DNA of 64,000 bases, taken from NCBI RefSeq assembly GCF_004752005.1, contig NZ_CP038493.1, positions 1,512,302 to 1,576,301 on the forward strand, written 5' to 3'. This document shows positions 53,787 through 63,743 of the stretch, in pieces. The translations under genes and the position numbers were made by a program. The notes under the pieces were generated by a model. The model saw only the letters and a list, made by a program, of their open reading frames with translations. It made no database searches and was not told where the DNA came from. Position 1 is the first letter of the stretch. Every line of letters starts with the position of its first letter. The stretch comes from Thalassotalea sp. HSM 43 (lineage in GTDB: Bacteria > Pseudomonadota > Gammaproteobacteria > Enterobacterales > Alteromonadaceae).

Positions 53787-55340
53787 GTGAAAAGACGTAA
53801 CCTGGGTTGGCTGTTGTTGGCAAGTACGTTTGCCAGTTCAGCTTGGGCAGAATCGCAATTAAATTTGACTAAAGGTGTGACGGATGTCAGCCAAAATGTC
53901 TATGATTTGCATATGTTGGTTCTATGGATCTGTACCGTCATTGGTATCGTAGTATTCGGTGCCATGTTCTGGTCCATGATCTTCCACCGTAAATCGAAAG
54001 GCGTAAAGCCAGCCGATTTTCATGAAAGCACTAAAGTAGAAATACTTTGGACCGCTATTCCTATTCTTATTCTGATTGGTATGGCATGGCCAGCAACCAC
54101 GGCCTTGATCGATATGGAGGATAACTCCAATTCCGACCTAACCATTCAGGTCACCGGTTCCCAATGGAAGTGGCATTACAAATATTTTGATCAAGGCATC
54201 GAATATTACAGTGTGCTGTCTACCCCACGCGAACAGTTTGATAATCGCGAAGGTGAAGGTGAAGCAAAAGGTGAAAACTACTTACTTGAAGTAGATAAGC
54301 CTTTGGTCATACCGGTTAACCGTAAAGTACGCTTCCTAATTACCTCAGATGACGTAATTCACTCTTGGTGGGTTCCAGCGTTTGCCGTCAAGCAAGACGC
54401 AAACCCGGGCTTTATCAATGAAGCTTGGACCAATGTCAATGAACCTGGTATTTACCGTGGCCGTTGTGCCGAGCTATGTGGTAAAGACCACGGCTATATG
54501 CCAATTGTTGTCGATGTACGCAGTGAAGAAGACTATGAGCTTTGGATCAATGAACAAAAGATTGCCATGACTCAAGCCAAGCAAGCAGAAGCAGCTTCGC
54601 TTAATGCGGAAATGTCTATGGACGATTTGATGGCATTGGGTGAAACAACCTATACCGCGCATTGTGCCGCATGTCACCAACCTAATGGTCAAGGTCTACC
54701 GCCTGCATTCCCAGCTCTCGCGGGTTCAGGTATTGCTGTGGATGCTGAAAAAATGGCTGAACACATCAGTGTGGTATTCAATGGTCGTGCTGGCACCGGT
54801 ATGCAAGGTTACGGCAAGCAACTTAGCTTGAAAGAGATTGCTGCTGTTGTTACCTATGAGCGTAATGCTTGGGGTAATAATATGGGTCAAACCATACAAG
54901 CCAAAGACGTTCAAGAAATTGGTCAAGGTGCGAGTGGCGCCAGTGCTCAACCGGTTGCTCCAGATGGCGCAAGCGACAGTGCAGCAGCCACACCTGAAGC
55001 AGAACCTGCACCAGCGGCTGCAGTGAACATGGACGATTTGGACATGGCCAAGCTTATGGAGCTCGGCGAGCAAGTTTACGTCGCTAAATGTGCCGCGTGT
55101 CACCAAGTAAATGGTGAAGGTATGCCGCCAGCATTCCCTGGTTTAAAAGGCAGCGCTATGGCCACCGGTGACATTGCCGCTCATATTGACATGGTTGCTA
55201 ACGGCAAACCAGGTACCGCTATGCTAGGTTTTGCCGCTCAGCTAACGCCACAAGAGATGGCCGCAGTGGTTACTTACGAGCGCAACGCCTGGGGTAACGA
55301 TACCGGCGATGCTGTGCAAGCCAAAGATGTAGTCAAATAA
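53787..55340 (+). CDS. coxB: Cytochrome c oxidase subunit II with two C-terminal cytochrome c domains
   Basis: This 517-residue protein carries electrons from cytochrome c to subunit I. It has a signal peptide (MKRRNLGWLLLASTFASSAWA), two transmembrane helices (about 38-70 and 84-106) and a CuA domain with His192 and Cys227, Cys231, His235 and Met238 in CAELCGKDHGYM. It ends in two tandem cytochrome c domains with CAACH at 293-297 and 435-439, joined by an Ala/Pro linker. One such domain is usual in caa3 enzymes, so two is notable. GTG 53787 follows GAGGAG. A TTG start at 53736 is unlikely. Confidence 0.93.
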   Translation: MKRRNLGWLLLASTFASSAWAESQLNLTKGVTDVSQNVYDLHMLVLWICTVIGIVVFGAMFWSMIFHRKSKGVKPADFHESTKVEILWTAIPILILIGMAWPATTALIDMEDNSNSDLTIQVTGSQWKWHYKYFDQGIEYYSVLSTPREQFDNREGEGEAKGENYLLEVDKPLVIPVNRKVRFLITSDDVIHSWWVPAFAVKQDANPGFINEAWTNVNEPGIYRGRCAELCGKDHGYMPIVVDVRSEEDYELWINEQKIAMTQAKQAEAASLNAEMSMDDLMALGETTYTAHCAACHQPNGQGLPPAFPALAGSGIAVDAEKMAEHISVVFNGRAGTGMQGYGKQLSLKEIAAVVTYERNAWGNNMGQTIQAKDVQEIGQGASGASAQPVAPDGASDSAAATPEAEPAPAAAVNMDDLDMAKLMELGEQVYVAKCAACHQVNGEGMPPAFPGLKGSAMATGDIAAHIDMVANGKPGTAMLGFAAQLTPQEMAAVVTYERNAWGNDTGDAVQAKDVVK

Positions 55341-55352
55341 GGGGGAATGATT

Positions 55353-56942
55353 ATGAGTACAGCTACAGAAACATTAGATCATCATGATGATCACCATGAT
55401 CATAAAATGACCGGCCTGAAGCGCTGGTTATACACCACTAACCATAAGGATATTGGTACCCTTTATCTTTGGTTCAGTTTCATCATGCTACTTACCGGTG
55501 GTGCGATGGCTATGGTCATTCGCGCCGAGCTATTCCAGCCCGGTTTGCAAATTGTTGAACCAGACTTCTTCAACCAAATGACCACAGTACACGGTCTTAT
55601 CATGGTATTTGGTGCCATCATGCCAGCCTTTACGGGTTTGGCAAACTGGATGATACCGATGATGGTCGGTGCACCAGATATGGCGCTACCACGATTGAAT
55701 AACTGGTCATTCTGGATTTTGCCATTTGCGTTCAGCATCTTATTGGCATCATTGTTTATGGAAGGCGGTGGTCCTAACTTCGGTTGGACATTCTACGCGC
55801 CATTATCGACAACCTACTCAAATGGCAGTACTGCATTCTTCGTGTTTGCCGTACATATTATGGGTATTTCATCGATTATGGGTGCGATTAATATCATCGT
55901 GACCATCATGAACATGCGTGCACCAGGTATGACCTACATGAAGATGCCATTGTTTGTATGGACATTCTTCATCACCGCTTACCTTTTGATTGCGGTTATG
56001 CCGGTTCTCGCCGGTGCGGTTACCATGGTATTAACCGATACCTATTTTGGTACCTCATTCTTTAACGCCGCCGGTGGTGGTGACCCGGTTATGTTCCAGC
56101 ACATATTCTGGTTCTTCGGTCACCCTGAAGTGTACATTATGATCTTACCGGCATTCGGTATTGTATCGACCACCATTCCAGCCTTTACCCGTAAAAAACT
56201 GTTTGGTTACAGCTCTATGGTTTACGCGACCGCATCCATTGCGTTCTTATCGTTTATCGTTTGGGCTCACCACATGTTTACCACGGGCATGCCGCTAGCG
56301 GGTGAGTTGTTCTTTATGTACTGCACCATGCTAATCGCCGTACCAACGGGGGTTAAGGTGTTTAACTGGGTCGCAACCATGTGGCAAGGAGCAATGACCT
56401 TTGAGACACCTATGTTGTTCTCAATAGCCTTTGTTATTTTGTTTACCATTGGTGGATTCAGTGGTCTGATGCTGGCGATGACGCCGGTTGATTTCCAATA
56501 TCATGATACCTACTTTGTTGTAGCTCACTTCCATTATGTACTGGTTACCGGTTCGCTGTTCTCATTATTCGCAGCCGCCTATTACTGGTTACCAAAATGG
56601 ACGGGCCACATGTATGACGAGAAAATCGGTAAGATACACTTTTGGTGTTCACTGATTTCTGTCAACGTTCTGTTCTTCCCTATGCACTTTATCGGTCTAG
56701 CTGGTATGCCGCGTCGAGTACCGGATTATGCCCTACAGTTTGCCGACTTTAATAAGTGGATCAGTATTGGTGGTTTCGCCTTTGGTTTATCACAGCTGAT
56801 TTTCTTATACGTGGTTATCAAGTGTATTCGCGGTGGCGAAAAAGCCGAAGCGAAATGTTGGGAAGGTGCCGAAGGTTTAGAATGGACTGTGCCGTCGCCA
56901 GCGCCATATCACACCTTTGAAACACCACCAGAAATAAAATAG
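55353..56942 (+). CDS. coxA: Cytochrome c oxidase subunit I
   Basis: This 529-residue, twelve-helix catalytic subunit of an aa3/caa3-type oxidase starts with a His/Asp-rich tail (DHHDDHHDHK). The heme a ligand is in TTVHGLIMVF. The CuB ligand and cross-linked Tyr are in WFFGHPEVYIMILP, with further CuB His pair in WAHHMFTTG. The heme a and a3 ligands are in VVAHFHYVLVTG. ATG 55353 is six bases from GGGGGA, whereas ATG 55347 would touch it. It lies 12 bases after coxB. Confidence 0.97.
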   Translation: MSTATETLDHHDDHHDHKMTGLKRWLYTTNHKDIGTLYLWFSFIMLLTGGAMAMVIRAELFQPGLQIVEPDFFNQMTTVHGLIMVFGAIMPAFTGLANWMIPMMVGAPDMALPRLNNWSFWILPFAFSILLASLFMEGGGPNFGWTFYAPLSTTYSNGSTAFFVFAVHIMGISSIMGAINIIVTIMNMRAPGMTYMKMPLFVWTFFITAYLLIAVMPVLAGAVTMVLTDTYFGTSFFNAAGGGDPVMFQHIFWFFGHPEVYIMILPAFGIVSTTIPAFTRKKLFGYSSMVYATASIAFLSFIVWAHHMFTTGMPLAGELFFMYCTMLIAVPTGVKVFNWVATMWQGAMTFETPMLFSIAFVILFTIGGFSGLMLAMTPVDFQYHDTYFVVAHFHYVLVTGSLFSLFAAAYYWLPKWTGHMYDEKIGKIHFWCSLISVNVLFFPMHFIGLAGMPRRVPDYALQFADFNKWISIGGFAFGLSQLIFLYVVIKCIRGGEKAEAKCWEGAEGLEWTVPSPAPYHTFETPPEIK

Positions 56943-56954
56943 GCAGCACTTCAT

Positions 56955-57539
56955 ATGAGTACAGAGCAACAACAAAACGAGCCGCAAACTGAAACAGCAG
57001 ACGCAAACACCGATCACCAAAAAAAGGTGAAGAAAAGTGTCGGCAAGTTGGTGTTAACCGTGTTTGCCATGTTCGCCTTTGGTTTTGCTCTGGTACCGCT
57101 TTATGACGTGTTTTGTGATATCACCGGGTTAAATGGCAAAACGGCCAGTACCGCTGCCGAGGTTAATGACAACGGCATCGATACCTCACGTACCATCAAG
57201 GTTCAGTTTCTTAGTCGCACCGCACAAGGTGCGCCATGGAAGTTTGAACCTGAGATGAACTTTATTGAGGTTCACCCGGGAGAAATGAAGTTTGTAAAAT
57301 TTTACGCCAAGAATCAATCAGGCCGCTATGCTGTTGCCCAAGCTGTACCTTCGGTATCACCTGGACAAGCGGCAAATTACTTTCAAAAGATTGAGTGTTT
57401 TTGCTTTAACCAGCAGCCGCTGGAAGCAGACAATGATGTTTGGATGCCATTGCAGTTTTATGTCGATGTCGATTTACCCGACCACATTGAAGAGCTGACA
57501 TTGTCATATACCTTGTATGACATCACTGACAACAGTTAA
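56955..57539 (+). CDS. ctaG: Cytochrome oxidase copper-B assembly protein CtaG (Cox11)
   Basis: This 194-residue protein inserts the CuB copper into subunit I. It has a polar cytosolic start, one transmembrane helix (KLVLTVFAMFAFGFALVPLYDVFCDITG) and a periplasmic domain with the copper-binding CFCFNQQPL motif. It begins 12 bases after coxA, the conserved place for cox11. Length is normal. Confidence 0.95.
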   Translation: MSTEQQQNEPQTETADANTDHQKKVKKSVGKLVLTVFAMFAFGFALVPLYDVFCDITGLNGKTASTAAEVNDNGIDTSRTIKVQFLSRTAQGAPWKFEPEMNFIEVHPGEMKFVKFYAKNQSGRYAVAQAVPSVSPGQAANYFQKIECFCFNQQPLEADNDVWMPLQFYVDVDLPDHIEELTLSYTLYDITDNS

Positions 57540-57591
57540 GCACAACGAAAGATTGGCCTTGAGTTAAGAATCAGGTGTAGAGGAAAACACT

Positions 57592-58473
57592 ATGAGTACA
57601 ACAAAAGAATACGAAACCTATTATGTGCCAGCGCAAAGTCACTGGCCAATAGTCGGCGCGATTGCGCTGTTTATGATTGCCGTAGGCGCTGGTAGCTATG
57701 TGGCAAATCTTGATACCGGAGAAGGCTTTGGTGGCTGGGTGTTACTGGCTGGTATTGCGCTGATCATCTATATGGTGATTGGTTGGTTCTCCAATGTTAT
57801 TGACGAGTCAATGGCTGGCAAATACTCCGGGCAAATGGACAACTCATTCCGCCAAGGTATGAGCTGGTTTATTTTCTCTGAGGTGATGTTTTTCGCCGCT
57901 TTCTTTGGTGCCCTGCTATACGCTCGCGTATTGTCGGTTCCATGGTTAGGTGGTGATGGTAATAACCTTGAAACAATGCAAGTGTTATGGCCACAGTTTC
58001 AGGCGGCATGGCCTTTAACGGTTACTCCTGATGGTACCGAGACCACCGCTATGGGTTGGTATGGTTTACCTCTTATCAACACCTTGTTGCTTTTAACCTC
58101 TTCGTTTACAGCGCATTTTGCCCACGTTGCATTAGAGCAAAACAAACGTAAAGCATTAAAAGTTTGGTTGGCGGTTACCATTCTACTTGGCTTGGTGTTC
58201 CTTGGCTTGCAGGTTGAAGAATACATCATTGCCTATACGCAAATGGGTTTGACCTTAGCCAGTGGTATCTACGGTAACACTTTCTTTATGCTGACCGGCT
58301 TTCACGGCTTACACGTAACCTTAGGTGCGATCATGCTTATCGTTATGTTCTTCCGCGTATTGAAAGGACATTTTAGCCCAGATAATCATTTCGCATTCCA
58401 GGCCGCTAGTTGGTACTGGCACTTTGTTGATGTGGTTTGGGTACTGTTGTTTCTTTTTGTCTATATCTTGTAG
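57592..58473 (+). CDS. coxC: Cytochrome c oxidase subunit III
   Basis: This 293-residue seven-helix subunit stabilises subunit I and its proton uptake. Typical segments are GMSWFIFSEVMFFAAFFGALLYAR, with the conserved Glu, GFHGLHVTLGAIML and the end AASWYWHFVDVVWVLLFLFVYIL. It follows ctaG by 52 bases with GAGG before the ATG. Confidence 0.96.
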   Translation: MSTTKEYETYYVPAQSHWPIVGAIALFMIAVGAGSYVANLDTGEGFGGWVLLAGIALIIYMVIGWFSNVIDESMAGKYSGQMDNSFRQGMSWFIFSEVMFFAAFFGALLYARVLSVPWLGGDGNNLETMQVLWPQFQAAWPLTVTPDGTETTAMGWYGLPLINTLLLLTSSFTAHFAHVALEQNKRKALKVWLAVTILLGLVFLGLQVEEYIIAYTQMGLTLASGIYGNTFFMLTGFHGLHVTLGAIMLIVMFFRVLKGHFSPDNHFAFQAASWYWHFVDVVWVLLFLFVYIL

Positions 58474-58591
58474 CAAGAGATAGGAAATTTCGGTGTTGTC
58501 GGCTTTTTAAGCACGCTTTAAAAGACGATAACACCAACTTCCGATTAATCCTTTAACGCTTTAATTAGTGTTAAGCAAAGGCGTTAAAGGA

Positions 58592-58810
58592 TTAAAAAGG
58601 TTTCGGATTTGGGGTAATTAACCCAGTTAAGATGCCAATAGCCATAAGCAGTACAATCAAGCCTGAGATAATCACTCGGCGACCAATGTACTTAGACATG
58701 GGTGGTTTGTTTTTTTCGTTTTTATTCATCATATAACCGGCTCGAAACAAGTTATAGATCATTAAAAACGCCAACACCACCAAGACAACTTTAAAAATTA
58801 TTTCAAACAA
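58592..58810 (-). CDS. DUF2909 family twin-helix membrane protein
   Basis: This 72-residue protein has two transmembrane helices around FKVVLVVLAFLMIYNLFRAGYMM and GRRVIISGLIVLLMAIGIL, the pattern of DUF2909 proteins found beside cox genes in gammaproteobacteria. It lies on the opposite strand between coxC and SURF1, as in relatives. I choose the TTG at 58810 because GGAG precedes it and the product then matches family starts. An in-frame TTG at 58831 is the alternative. Function is unknown but an oxidase assembly role is suggested by context. Confidence 0.78.
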   Translation of the reverse strand: MFEIIFKVVLVVLAFLMIYNLFRAGYMMNKNEKNKPPMSKYIGRRVIISGLIVLLMAIGILTGLITPNPKPF

Positions 58811-58851
58811 GGAACGCTCCGTTTTTACCAATTGTGTAGTATAGGTAATCG

Positions 58852-59679
58852 ATGACCCGCGTTAATAAAAACACACATATTATTCAATACTTAGCCAGCT
58901 TTAAGTTGGCCTGGGTAGTTATTACCTTGGCGGTATTTTGTGCATTAATCAAGCTAAGTTTTTGGCAATATGAACGTGGTGTTGAAAAACAACTTCGCGT
59001 TGACCGCATTGCCAAATTGGGCAACCAACAAGCCATCCCTTTAGCCACCTTACTTAAGCAAGTAAACGACAGTGACAACAGCTTTGCCGACGTTAATGAT
59101 ATTGCCATTAGGGTGATTGGTGAGTTTGTCCAACCTATGGTGTTTTTATTGGATAACCAGGTCGACAGTGGCAAAACCGGTTACAAAGTATTTGCGGTGT
59201 TCAACGACCAATCAAGTGGTCGTCAATTGTTGATCAATTTAGGATGGGTGGCCGGTTCGTTGGACCGCAGTTACATTCCCGAGATAAGCATACCAAAAGG
59301 CCAATTAGAGCTTAACGGAAGAGTGCGTTTAGATAGCCAAGGCATTGTATTACAAGAACAAGTTTTCGATGAACTTAACTGGCCAATTCGAGTGCAACAA
59401 ATAGACAGTGAAAAATTTTCACAACTAATTAACACTCCCCTCTTGCCCTTTAGTCTTATCTTGGATAAAAAAGAATCTATCGGTTATAAAAAAAGCTGGC
59501 AACCGATAGTGATGCCACCAGAGAAACACTTTGGTTATGCAACACAATGGGGATTACTAGCCCTTGCCTGGCTAAGCCTAATGCTAGTCGCCAGCTATAC
59601 GTCTTTTAAGCGCCAAAATAATAATAATTTTCAAGACGCCAACAGCCAACACAATACAGATAATAAAGGCATGTTATGA
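58852..59679 (+). CDS. SURF1-family oxidase assembly protein
   Basis: This 275-residue protein has two transmembrane helices (about 15-37 and near 240) around a periplasmic SURF1 domain. FWQYERGVEKQ after the first helix, NLGWVAGS in the middle and HFGYATQWGLLALAW at the second helix are the family motifs. SURF1 helps put heme A into subunit I. It overlaps the next gene by four bases (ATGA), so it heads the assembly-factor part of the locus. Confidence 0.92.
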   Translation: MTRVNKNTHIIQYLASFKLAWVVITLAVFCALIKLSFWQYERGVEKQLRVDRIAKLGNQQAIPLATLLKQVNDSDNSFADVNDIAIRVIGEFVQPMVFLLDNQVDSGKTGYKVFAVFNDQSSGRQLLINLGWVAGSLDRSYIPEISIPKGQLELNGRVRLDSQGIVLQEQVFDELNWPIRVQQIDSEKFSQLINTPLLPFSLILDKKESIGYKKSWQPIVMPPEKHFGYATQWGLLALAWLSLMLVASYTSFKRQNNNNFQDANSQHNTDNKGML

Positions 59680-60242
59680 CAAGTGAAGTAAACAAAAACC
59701 GCCGTAGCCTTATCCTGCTGCTACTCGTATTCGTTGTTCCGGTAATTCTCGCCAAACTGGCGCTGGACAATCAGTGGTTTAATTATGGGGTAACCAATCA
59801 AGGGCAATTGCTTAACAATAAGCTTACCTTGGCAGATATTGGTCTGAGTAAAGATGACAACAAACAATGGCTGGTGATCTATTCGATGCCAGACAATTGC
59901 GACCAGCAATGCCAATTCACCTTATCAGGCATTGAAAGTACCTATATGGCATTGGGCAAAGAAACACCGCGTGTGACGCCTGTGGCCATTAGCTTATCGC
60001 CATTTAATGCCGAACAATTAAAGCTAGTCAATGAAAATCATTGGCGCATCGTCAGCAAAGCCGAACAAGCAGCAGACGACTCGGCTTCTTCTTTGTCGCC
60101 GTTAAAAATCTATATTGCCGACCCACTTGGTAATATCGTCTTAACCTATGACCAACCACATCAAGCAGACGCGGTGCCAGCCTTTGGTAAATCGATGTTG
60201 AGTGACTTGAAGAAGATGTTGAAGTACTCGAGGATTGGCTAA
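59676..60242 (+). CDS. Oxidase-associated membrane thioredoxin-like protein
   Basis: This 188-residue protein has one N-terminal transmembrane helix (SLILLLLVFVVPVILAKLAL) and a periplasmic thioredoxin-like domain with CDQQC (Cys-x3-Cys), similar in spacing to SCO proteins but lacking a clear downstream His. It sits between SURF1 and ctaA with four-base and one-base overlaps, the common place for this poorly named family in marine gammaproteobacteria. It may reduce or deliver copper to the CuA site. Confidence 0.75.
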   Translation: MTSEVNKNRRSLILLLLVFVVPVILAKLALDNQWFNYGVTNQGQLLNNKLTLADIGLSKDDNKQWLVIYSMPDNCDQQCQFTLSGIESTYMALGKETPRVTPVAISLSPFNAEQLKLVNENHWRIVSKAEQAADDSASSLSPLKIYIADPLGNIVLTYDQPHQADAVPAFGKSMLSDLKKMLKYSRIG

Positions 60243-61234
60243 TGAACAGCACCCGTAGACTGGTTTTTATTGCCATTTTATTGGCTATTACGGTTATCAC
60301 CTTAGGTGCGTATACCCGTTTAACTCATGCTGGTTTGGGCTGTCCAGACTGGCCTGGTTGCTATGGCTTTATTGATGTACCACAAACATCAACCGAAATA
60401 GAAAAAGCCGAAGCCGCGTTTCCACAACGCCCTGTCGAAGTACAAAAAGCTTGGAACGAAATGATCCATCGCTATTTCGCTGGCACACTGGGTTTATTGA
60501 TTGCGGCAATTTTTATTCTCGCTTTTAAAAATCGTGACAAAGGCATGCCACTGTTTTTGCCGATAATACTGGTGGCGACGGTGATATTTCAGGCCGCGCT
60601 GGGGGCATGGACGGTCACCATGAAACTGATGCCGGTGGTGGTTATGGGGCACTTATTAGGTGGCTTTGTGACCTTATGCCTGCTCTATTTATTGTATTTG
60701 CGGCTTACCCCCTATCGCGTACCCGGCGGTGATTTTAGTCTGCGTAAATACCGCGCCTATGCGTTATTTGGTATTTTCATTCTGACCTTACAAATTGCAC
60801 TGGGTGGATGGACATCAAGTAACTATGCGGCGTTAGTATGTACTGAGTTGCCAATATGTCAGGACGGTTGGGCTGCCCAGTTAACCTTTAGCAATTCATT
60901 TGATTTGATCCCACCAGAGCGTGAGACATACGAGTTTGGTTTCTTAACCCATGCCGAACGCGTCACCATTCATGCGGTTCACCGTATCGGTGCCATCGTC
61001 ACCGCCTTGTATTTAGGCTGGTTAGCGATATCGGTAATGATGAAAGCCCAGTCGAAATTTTTCCGTCGCAATGCAACCCTGATATTGGTCATTCTTGGCG
61101 TTCAGGTTGGCTTAGGCGTAAGCAACATCGTGTTTAACTTGCCTTTACCTGTCGCGGTTGCCCACAACGTCGTCGCCGCGGTGTTAATGCTTTCCCTTAT
61201 CACCCTCACATACAGCTTGCGCCGCAAGATTTAG
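60242..61234 (+). CDS. ctaA: Heme A synthase CtaA (COX15)
   Basis: This 330-residue eight-helix membrane monooxygenase oxidises the C8 methyl of heme O to make heme A. Motifs are TRLTHAGLGCPDWPGCYG in the first loop, EMIHRYFAGTLG, MGHLLGGF and HAVHRIGAIVTALYLG, holding heme-ligand His residues, plus the second cysteine pair in VCTELPICQDGW. It overlaps the previous stop by one base and precedes ctaB by 9. Confidence 0.95.
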   Translation: MNSTRRLVFIAILLAITVITLGAYTRLTHAGLGCPDWPGCYGFIDVPQTSTEIEKAEAAFPQRPVEVQKAWNEMIHRYFAGTLGLLIAAIFILAFKNRDKGMPLFLPIILVATVIFQAALGAWTVTMKLMPVVVMGHLLGGFVTLCLLYLLYLRLTPYRVPGGDFSLRKYRAYALFGIFILTLQIALGGWTSSNYAALVCTELPICQDGWAAQLTFSNSFDLIPPERETYEFGFLTHAERVTIHAVHRIGAIVTALYLGWLAISVMMKAQSKFFRRNATLILVILGVQVGLGVSNIVFNLPLPVAVAHNVVAAVLMLSLITLTYSLRRKI

Positions 61235-61243
61235 GAGACTGTT

Positions 61244-62158
61244 ATGGCCAAATCTTCAGCACCATCTATCGCTCTTGAGCAAGACTCACCGGTTAGCTGG
61301 CGAGAATATTATGAAATCACCAAGCCTAGGGTCGTGGCGTTACTGGTATTAACCGCACTGGTTGGCATGAGTTTATCTGTGCCGGGCGCGATTCCATGGC
61401 AGATATTGATTCCGGCCATGTTGGGTATCGGCTTACTTTCGTCGGCATCGGCGGCGATTAATCACATTGTTGACCAACGTATCGATGCGGTTATGGCACG
61501 AACCCATAATCGCCCATTACCTAACGGTCGCATCAGTAACAGTAAGGCCATTGCCTTTGCCGCATCATTGGCGCTGATCGGCTTCGTGATGTTGTATGGC
61601 TTAGTTAACCCGCTCACCGCGTGGTTAACATTGTCAGGCTTGGTTGGTTACTCGGTGGTTTACACCATGTATCTTAAACGCGCGACACCGCAAAACATTA
61701 CCATAGGCGGTTTAGCCGGTGCCATTCCACCATTACTTGGTTGGACGGCGATGACCAATGAAATTCATCCTCATGCGTTGTTGTTGGTATTGCTGGTCTT
61801 TACCTGGACACCACCGCATTTTTGGGCGCTGGCGATTCACCGTCGTGACGATTACGCCAAAGTAAATATCCCAATGCTGCCGGTTACCCATGGTATCGAG
61901 TTCACCAAAACGCAAATCCTGTTGTATACCATCTTGTTATTTGTGGTCGGCTTGATCCCGTATTTGGTGGGTATGAGTGGTTGGATTTATCTCATTGGCG
62001 CTTGTGCATTGAACATTATTTTCTTTGCTTATAGCTGGAAATTGAAGTTTAATGCCGACAAACAAACGGCGATGCAAACCTTTCGTTTTTCCATCGTCCA
62101 CTTAATGTTGTTGTTTATAGTGTTATTGGTTGATCACTACGCGCTTCCGGCGGTGTGA
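61244..62158 (+). CDS. ctaB: Protoheme IX farnesyltransferase (heme O synthase) CtaB/CyoE
   Basis: This 304-residue UbiA-superfamily enzyme transfers farnesyl to heme B to make heme O for CtaA. It starts [20 protein letters not shown], has the Asp-rich [21 protein letters not shown] site for farnesyl diphosphate and [20 protein letters not shown]. About eight helices are visible. It is the partner of ctaA and uses heme from the hem genes elsewhere in this window. Named ctaB because it is in a cox locus. Confidence 0.95.
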   Translation: MAKSSAPSIALEQDSPVSWREYYEITKPRVVALLVLTALVGMSLSVPGAIPWQILIPAMLGIGLLSSASAAINHIVDQRIDAVMARTHNRPLPNGRISNSKAIAFAASLALIGFVMLYGLVNPLTAWLTLSGLVGYSVVYTMYLKRATPQNITIGGLAGAIPPLLGWTAMTNEIHPHALLLVLLVFTWTPPHFWALAIHRRDDYAKVNIPMLPVTHGIEFTKTQILLYTILLFVVGLIPYLVGMSGWIYLIGACALNIIFFAYSWKLKFNADKQTAMQTFRFSIVHLMLLFIVLLVDHYALPAV

Positions 62159-62187
62159 TCATCATTTGCAGATAAGAAGTAGCAAAG

Positions 62188-62823
62188 ATGAATAAAGTTT
62201 TAGTCGTTATTATTGCCGTTATTGCTGTTGCAATGGGGGCATTTCTCTACCAAAGTCAACGCCAGATGGCAGAGCCTAAACACGCCCTGTTGTATCAGCA
62301 GCCGCGATCAATCGCTAACTTTAATCTTACCGACCATAACGGTGAGCAGTTTGATAACAGCAATTTGCAAGGCAAATGGAGCTTGTTCTTCTTTGGCTAT
62401 ACCTCGTGTCCTGATGTTTGCCCGATGACATTGCAAGAGCTTAACTACATCTATCCACAGATGCAGGAAATCACCGGCAATCAGGTACAAGTTGCCATGG
62501 TCACCGCCGATCCAAAACGTGATACCGTCGAGCAGTTAAACAATTACATTAATTATTTTAATGACGACTTTATTGCATTGCGCGGTGGTCACGATACGCT
62601 GTTTCCGTTTTCCCGCAGTCTTGGCTTAATGTATGCCATTACCGAGGATACCAACCAAGAGTTTTATTTGGTTAATCACAGTGCGTCTATTGTTATGACC
62701 AATCCACAAGGGCAAATCCAAGCCATTTTCAAGCCTATTCAAGGTGAGCCCGGCACTGTGCCGGCGATTGATTCTGAGCGTATGCTGGAAGATTTTAAGC
62801 TAATTTACTCGCAAGTTAATTAG
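62188..62823 (+). CDS. SCO-family copper chaperone
   Basis: This 211-residue protein has an N-terminal membrane helix (VLVVIIAVIAVAMGAFLY) and a thioredoxin-like domain with the copper-binding CPDVCPM motif and a downstream His in LVNHSASIVM. SCO proteins prepare the CuA site of subunit II. It ends the cox locus, 29 bases past ctaB. Confidence 0.93.
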   Translation: MNKVLVVIIAVIAVAMGAFLYQSQRQMAEPKHALLYQQPRSIANFNLTDHNGEQFDNSNLQGKWSLFFFGYTSCPDVCPMTLQELNYIYPQMQEITGNQVQVAMVTADPKRDTVEQLNNYINYFNDDFIALRGGHDTLFPFSRSLGLMYAITEDTNQEFYLVNHSASIVMTNPQGQIQAIFKPIQGEPGTVPAIDSERMLEDFKLIYSQVN

Positions 62824-62970
62824 TCTCATTTGCGGCTAAGCATTGAAATTATAAAAAATATCCTCATTTAATTGATATCTAACAAGTAGAGTCACAATTG
62901 TGGCTCTACACACTAACGTCAATCCTTGCTAAAATTGGCGCAAATGAATTCAAACGAAGAGACATGACTA

Positions 62971-63696
62971 ATGGGTAGAGCGTTCCAAAACCGTAAAGAG
63001 TCTATGGCGAAAACCGCCGGCCAAAAGACCAAAGTGTATTCAAAATACGGTAAAGAAATCTATGTGTGTGCGAAAAACGGTGGCCTCGACCCTGATGGCA
63101 ACCTAGCATTGCGTCGTCTGATCGATAAAGCCAAAAAAGATCAAGTACCAACACACGTAATCGACAAAGCAATCGACAAAGCCAGCGGTGCCGGTGGTGA
63201 AAACTACGAACCAGCTCGTTACGAAGGTTTTGGCCCTGGCGGCTTTATGGTGATTGTTGACTGTCTAACCGACAACCCAAACCGTACCATCAAAGATGTG
63301 CGTATTGCGTTCACTAAGACCGACTCAAAAATTGGTGCCCAAGGCTCAGCTGCGTTCATGTTTGACCACGTTGCGCTATTCTGTTTCGCCGGTGATGACG
63401 ATGAAGCCATTTTCGAAGCCCTAATGATGGCTGACGTAGATGTGACTAACGTTGAGAAAGAAGACGGTATCATTACCGTAACAGCGCCACATACTGAATA
63501 CTTCAATACTAAAAATGCATTAGCTGAAGAACTTGGTGACGTTGAATTTGAAGTCGACGAGATCACGTGGATCCCACAAGATTACAAAGAAATCAGCGAA
63601 GAAGACGACATCAAGATGTTCGACAAGTTTATGGACATGCTGAACGACAGCGATGATGTACAAAACATCTACCATAACGCAGAAGTAAAACGCTAA
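62971..63696 (+). CDS. YebC/PmpR family regulatory protein
   Basis: This 241-residue protein matches the YebC/TACO1 family: [21 protein letters not shown] at the start, [19 protein letters not shown] in the middle and WIPQDYKEI near the end. Members bind DNA or assist translation at polyproline stretches. The MGRAFQNRK start places it in the YeeN-like/second YebC group and not the RuvC-linked YebC. No ruv genes are nearby. A terminator lies 20 bases downstream. Confidence 0.92.
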   Translation: MGRAFQNRKESMAKTAGQKTKVYSKYGKEIYVCAKNGGLDPDGNLALRRLIDKAKKDQVPTHVIDKAIDKASGAGGENYEPARYEGFGPGGFMVIVDCLTDNPNRTIKDVRIAFTKTDSKIGAQGSAAFMFDHVALFCFAGDDDEAIFEALMMADVDVTNVEKEDGIITVTAPHTEYFNTKNALAEELGDVEFEVDEITWIPQDYKEISEEDDIKMFDKFMDMLNDSDDVQNIYHNAEVKR

Positions 63697-63712
63697 CGAC
63701 TCGCCTAATAAA

Positions 63713-63743
63713 CAAAAAGCCAACTCATTGAGTTGGCTTTTTT
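63713..63743 (+). terminator. Terminator after the yebC-like gene
   Basis: AAAAGCCAACTC-ATT-GAGTTGGCTTTTTT stem followed by T run, about 17 bases past the stop. The dispersed repeat pair begins immediately after it. Confidence 0.92.
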
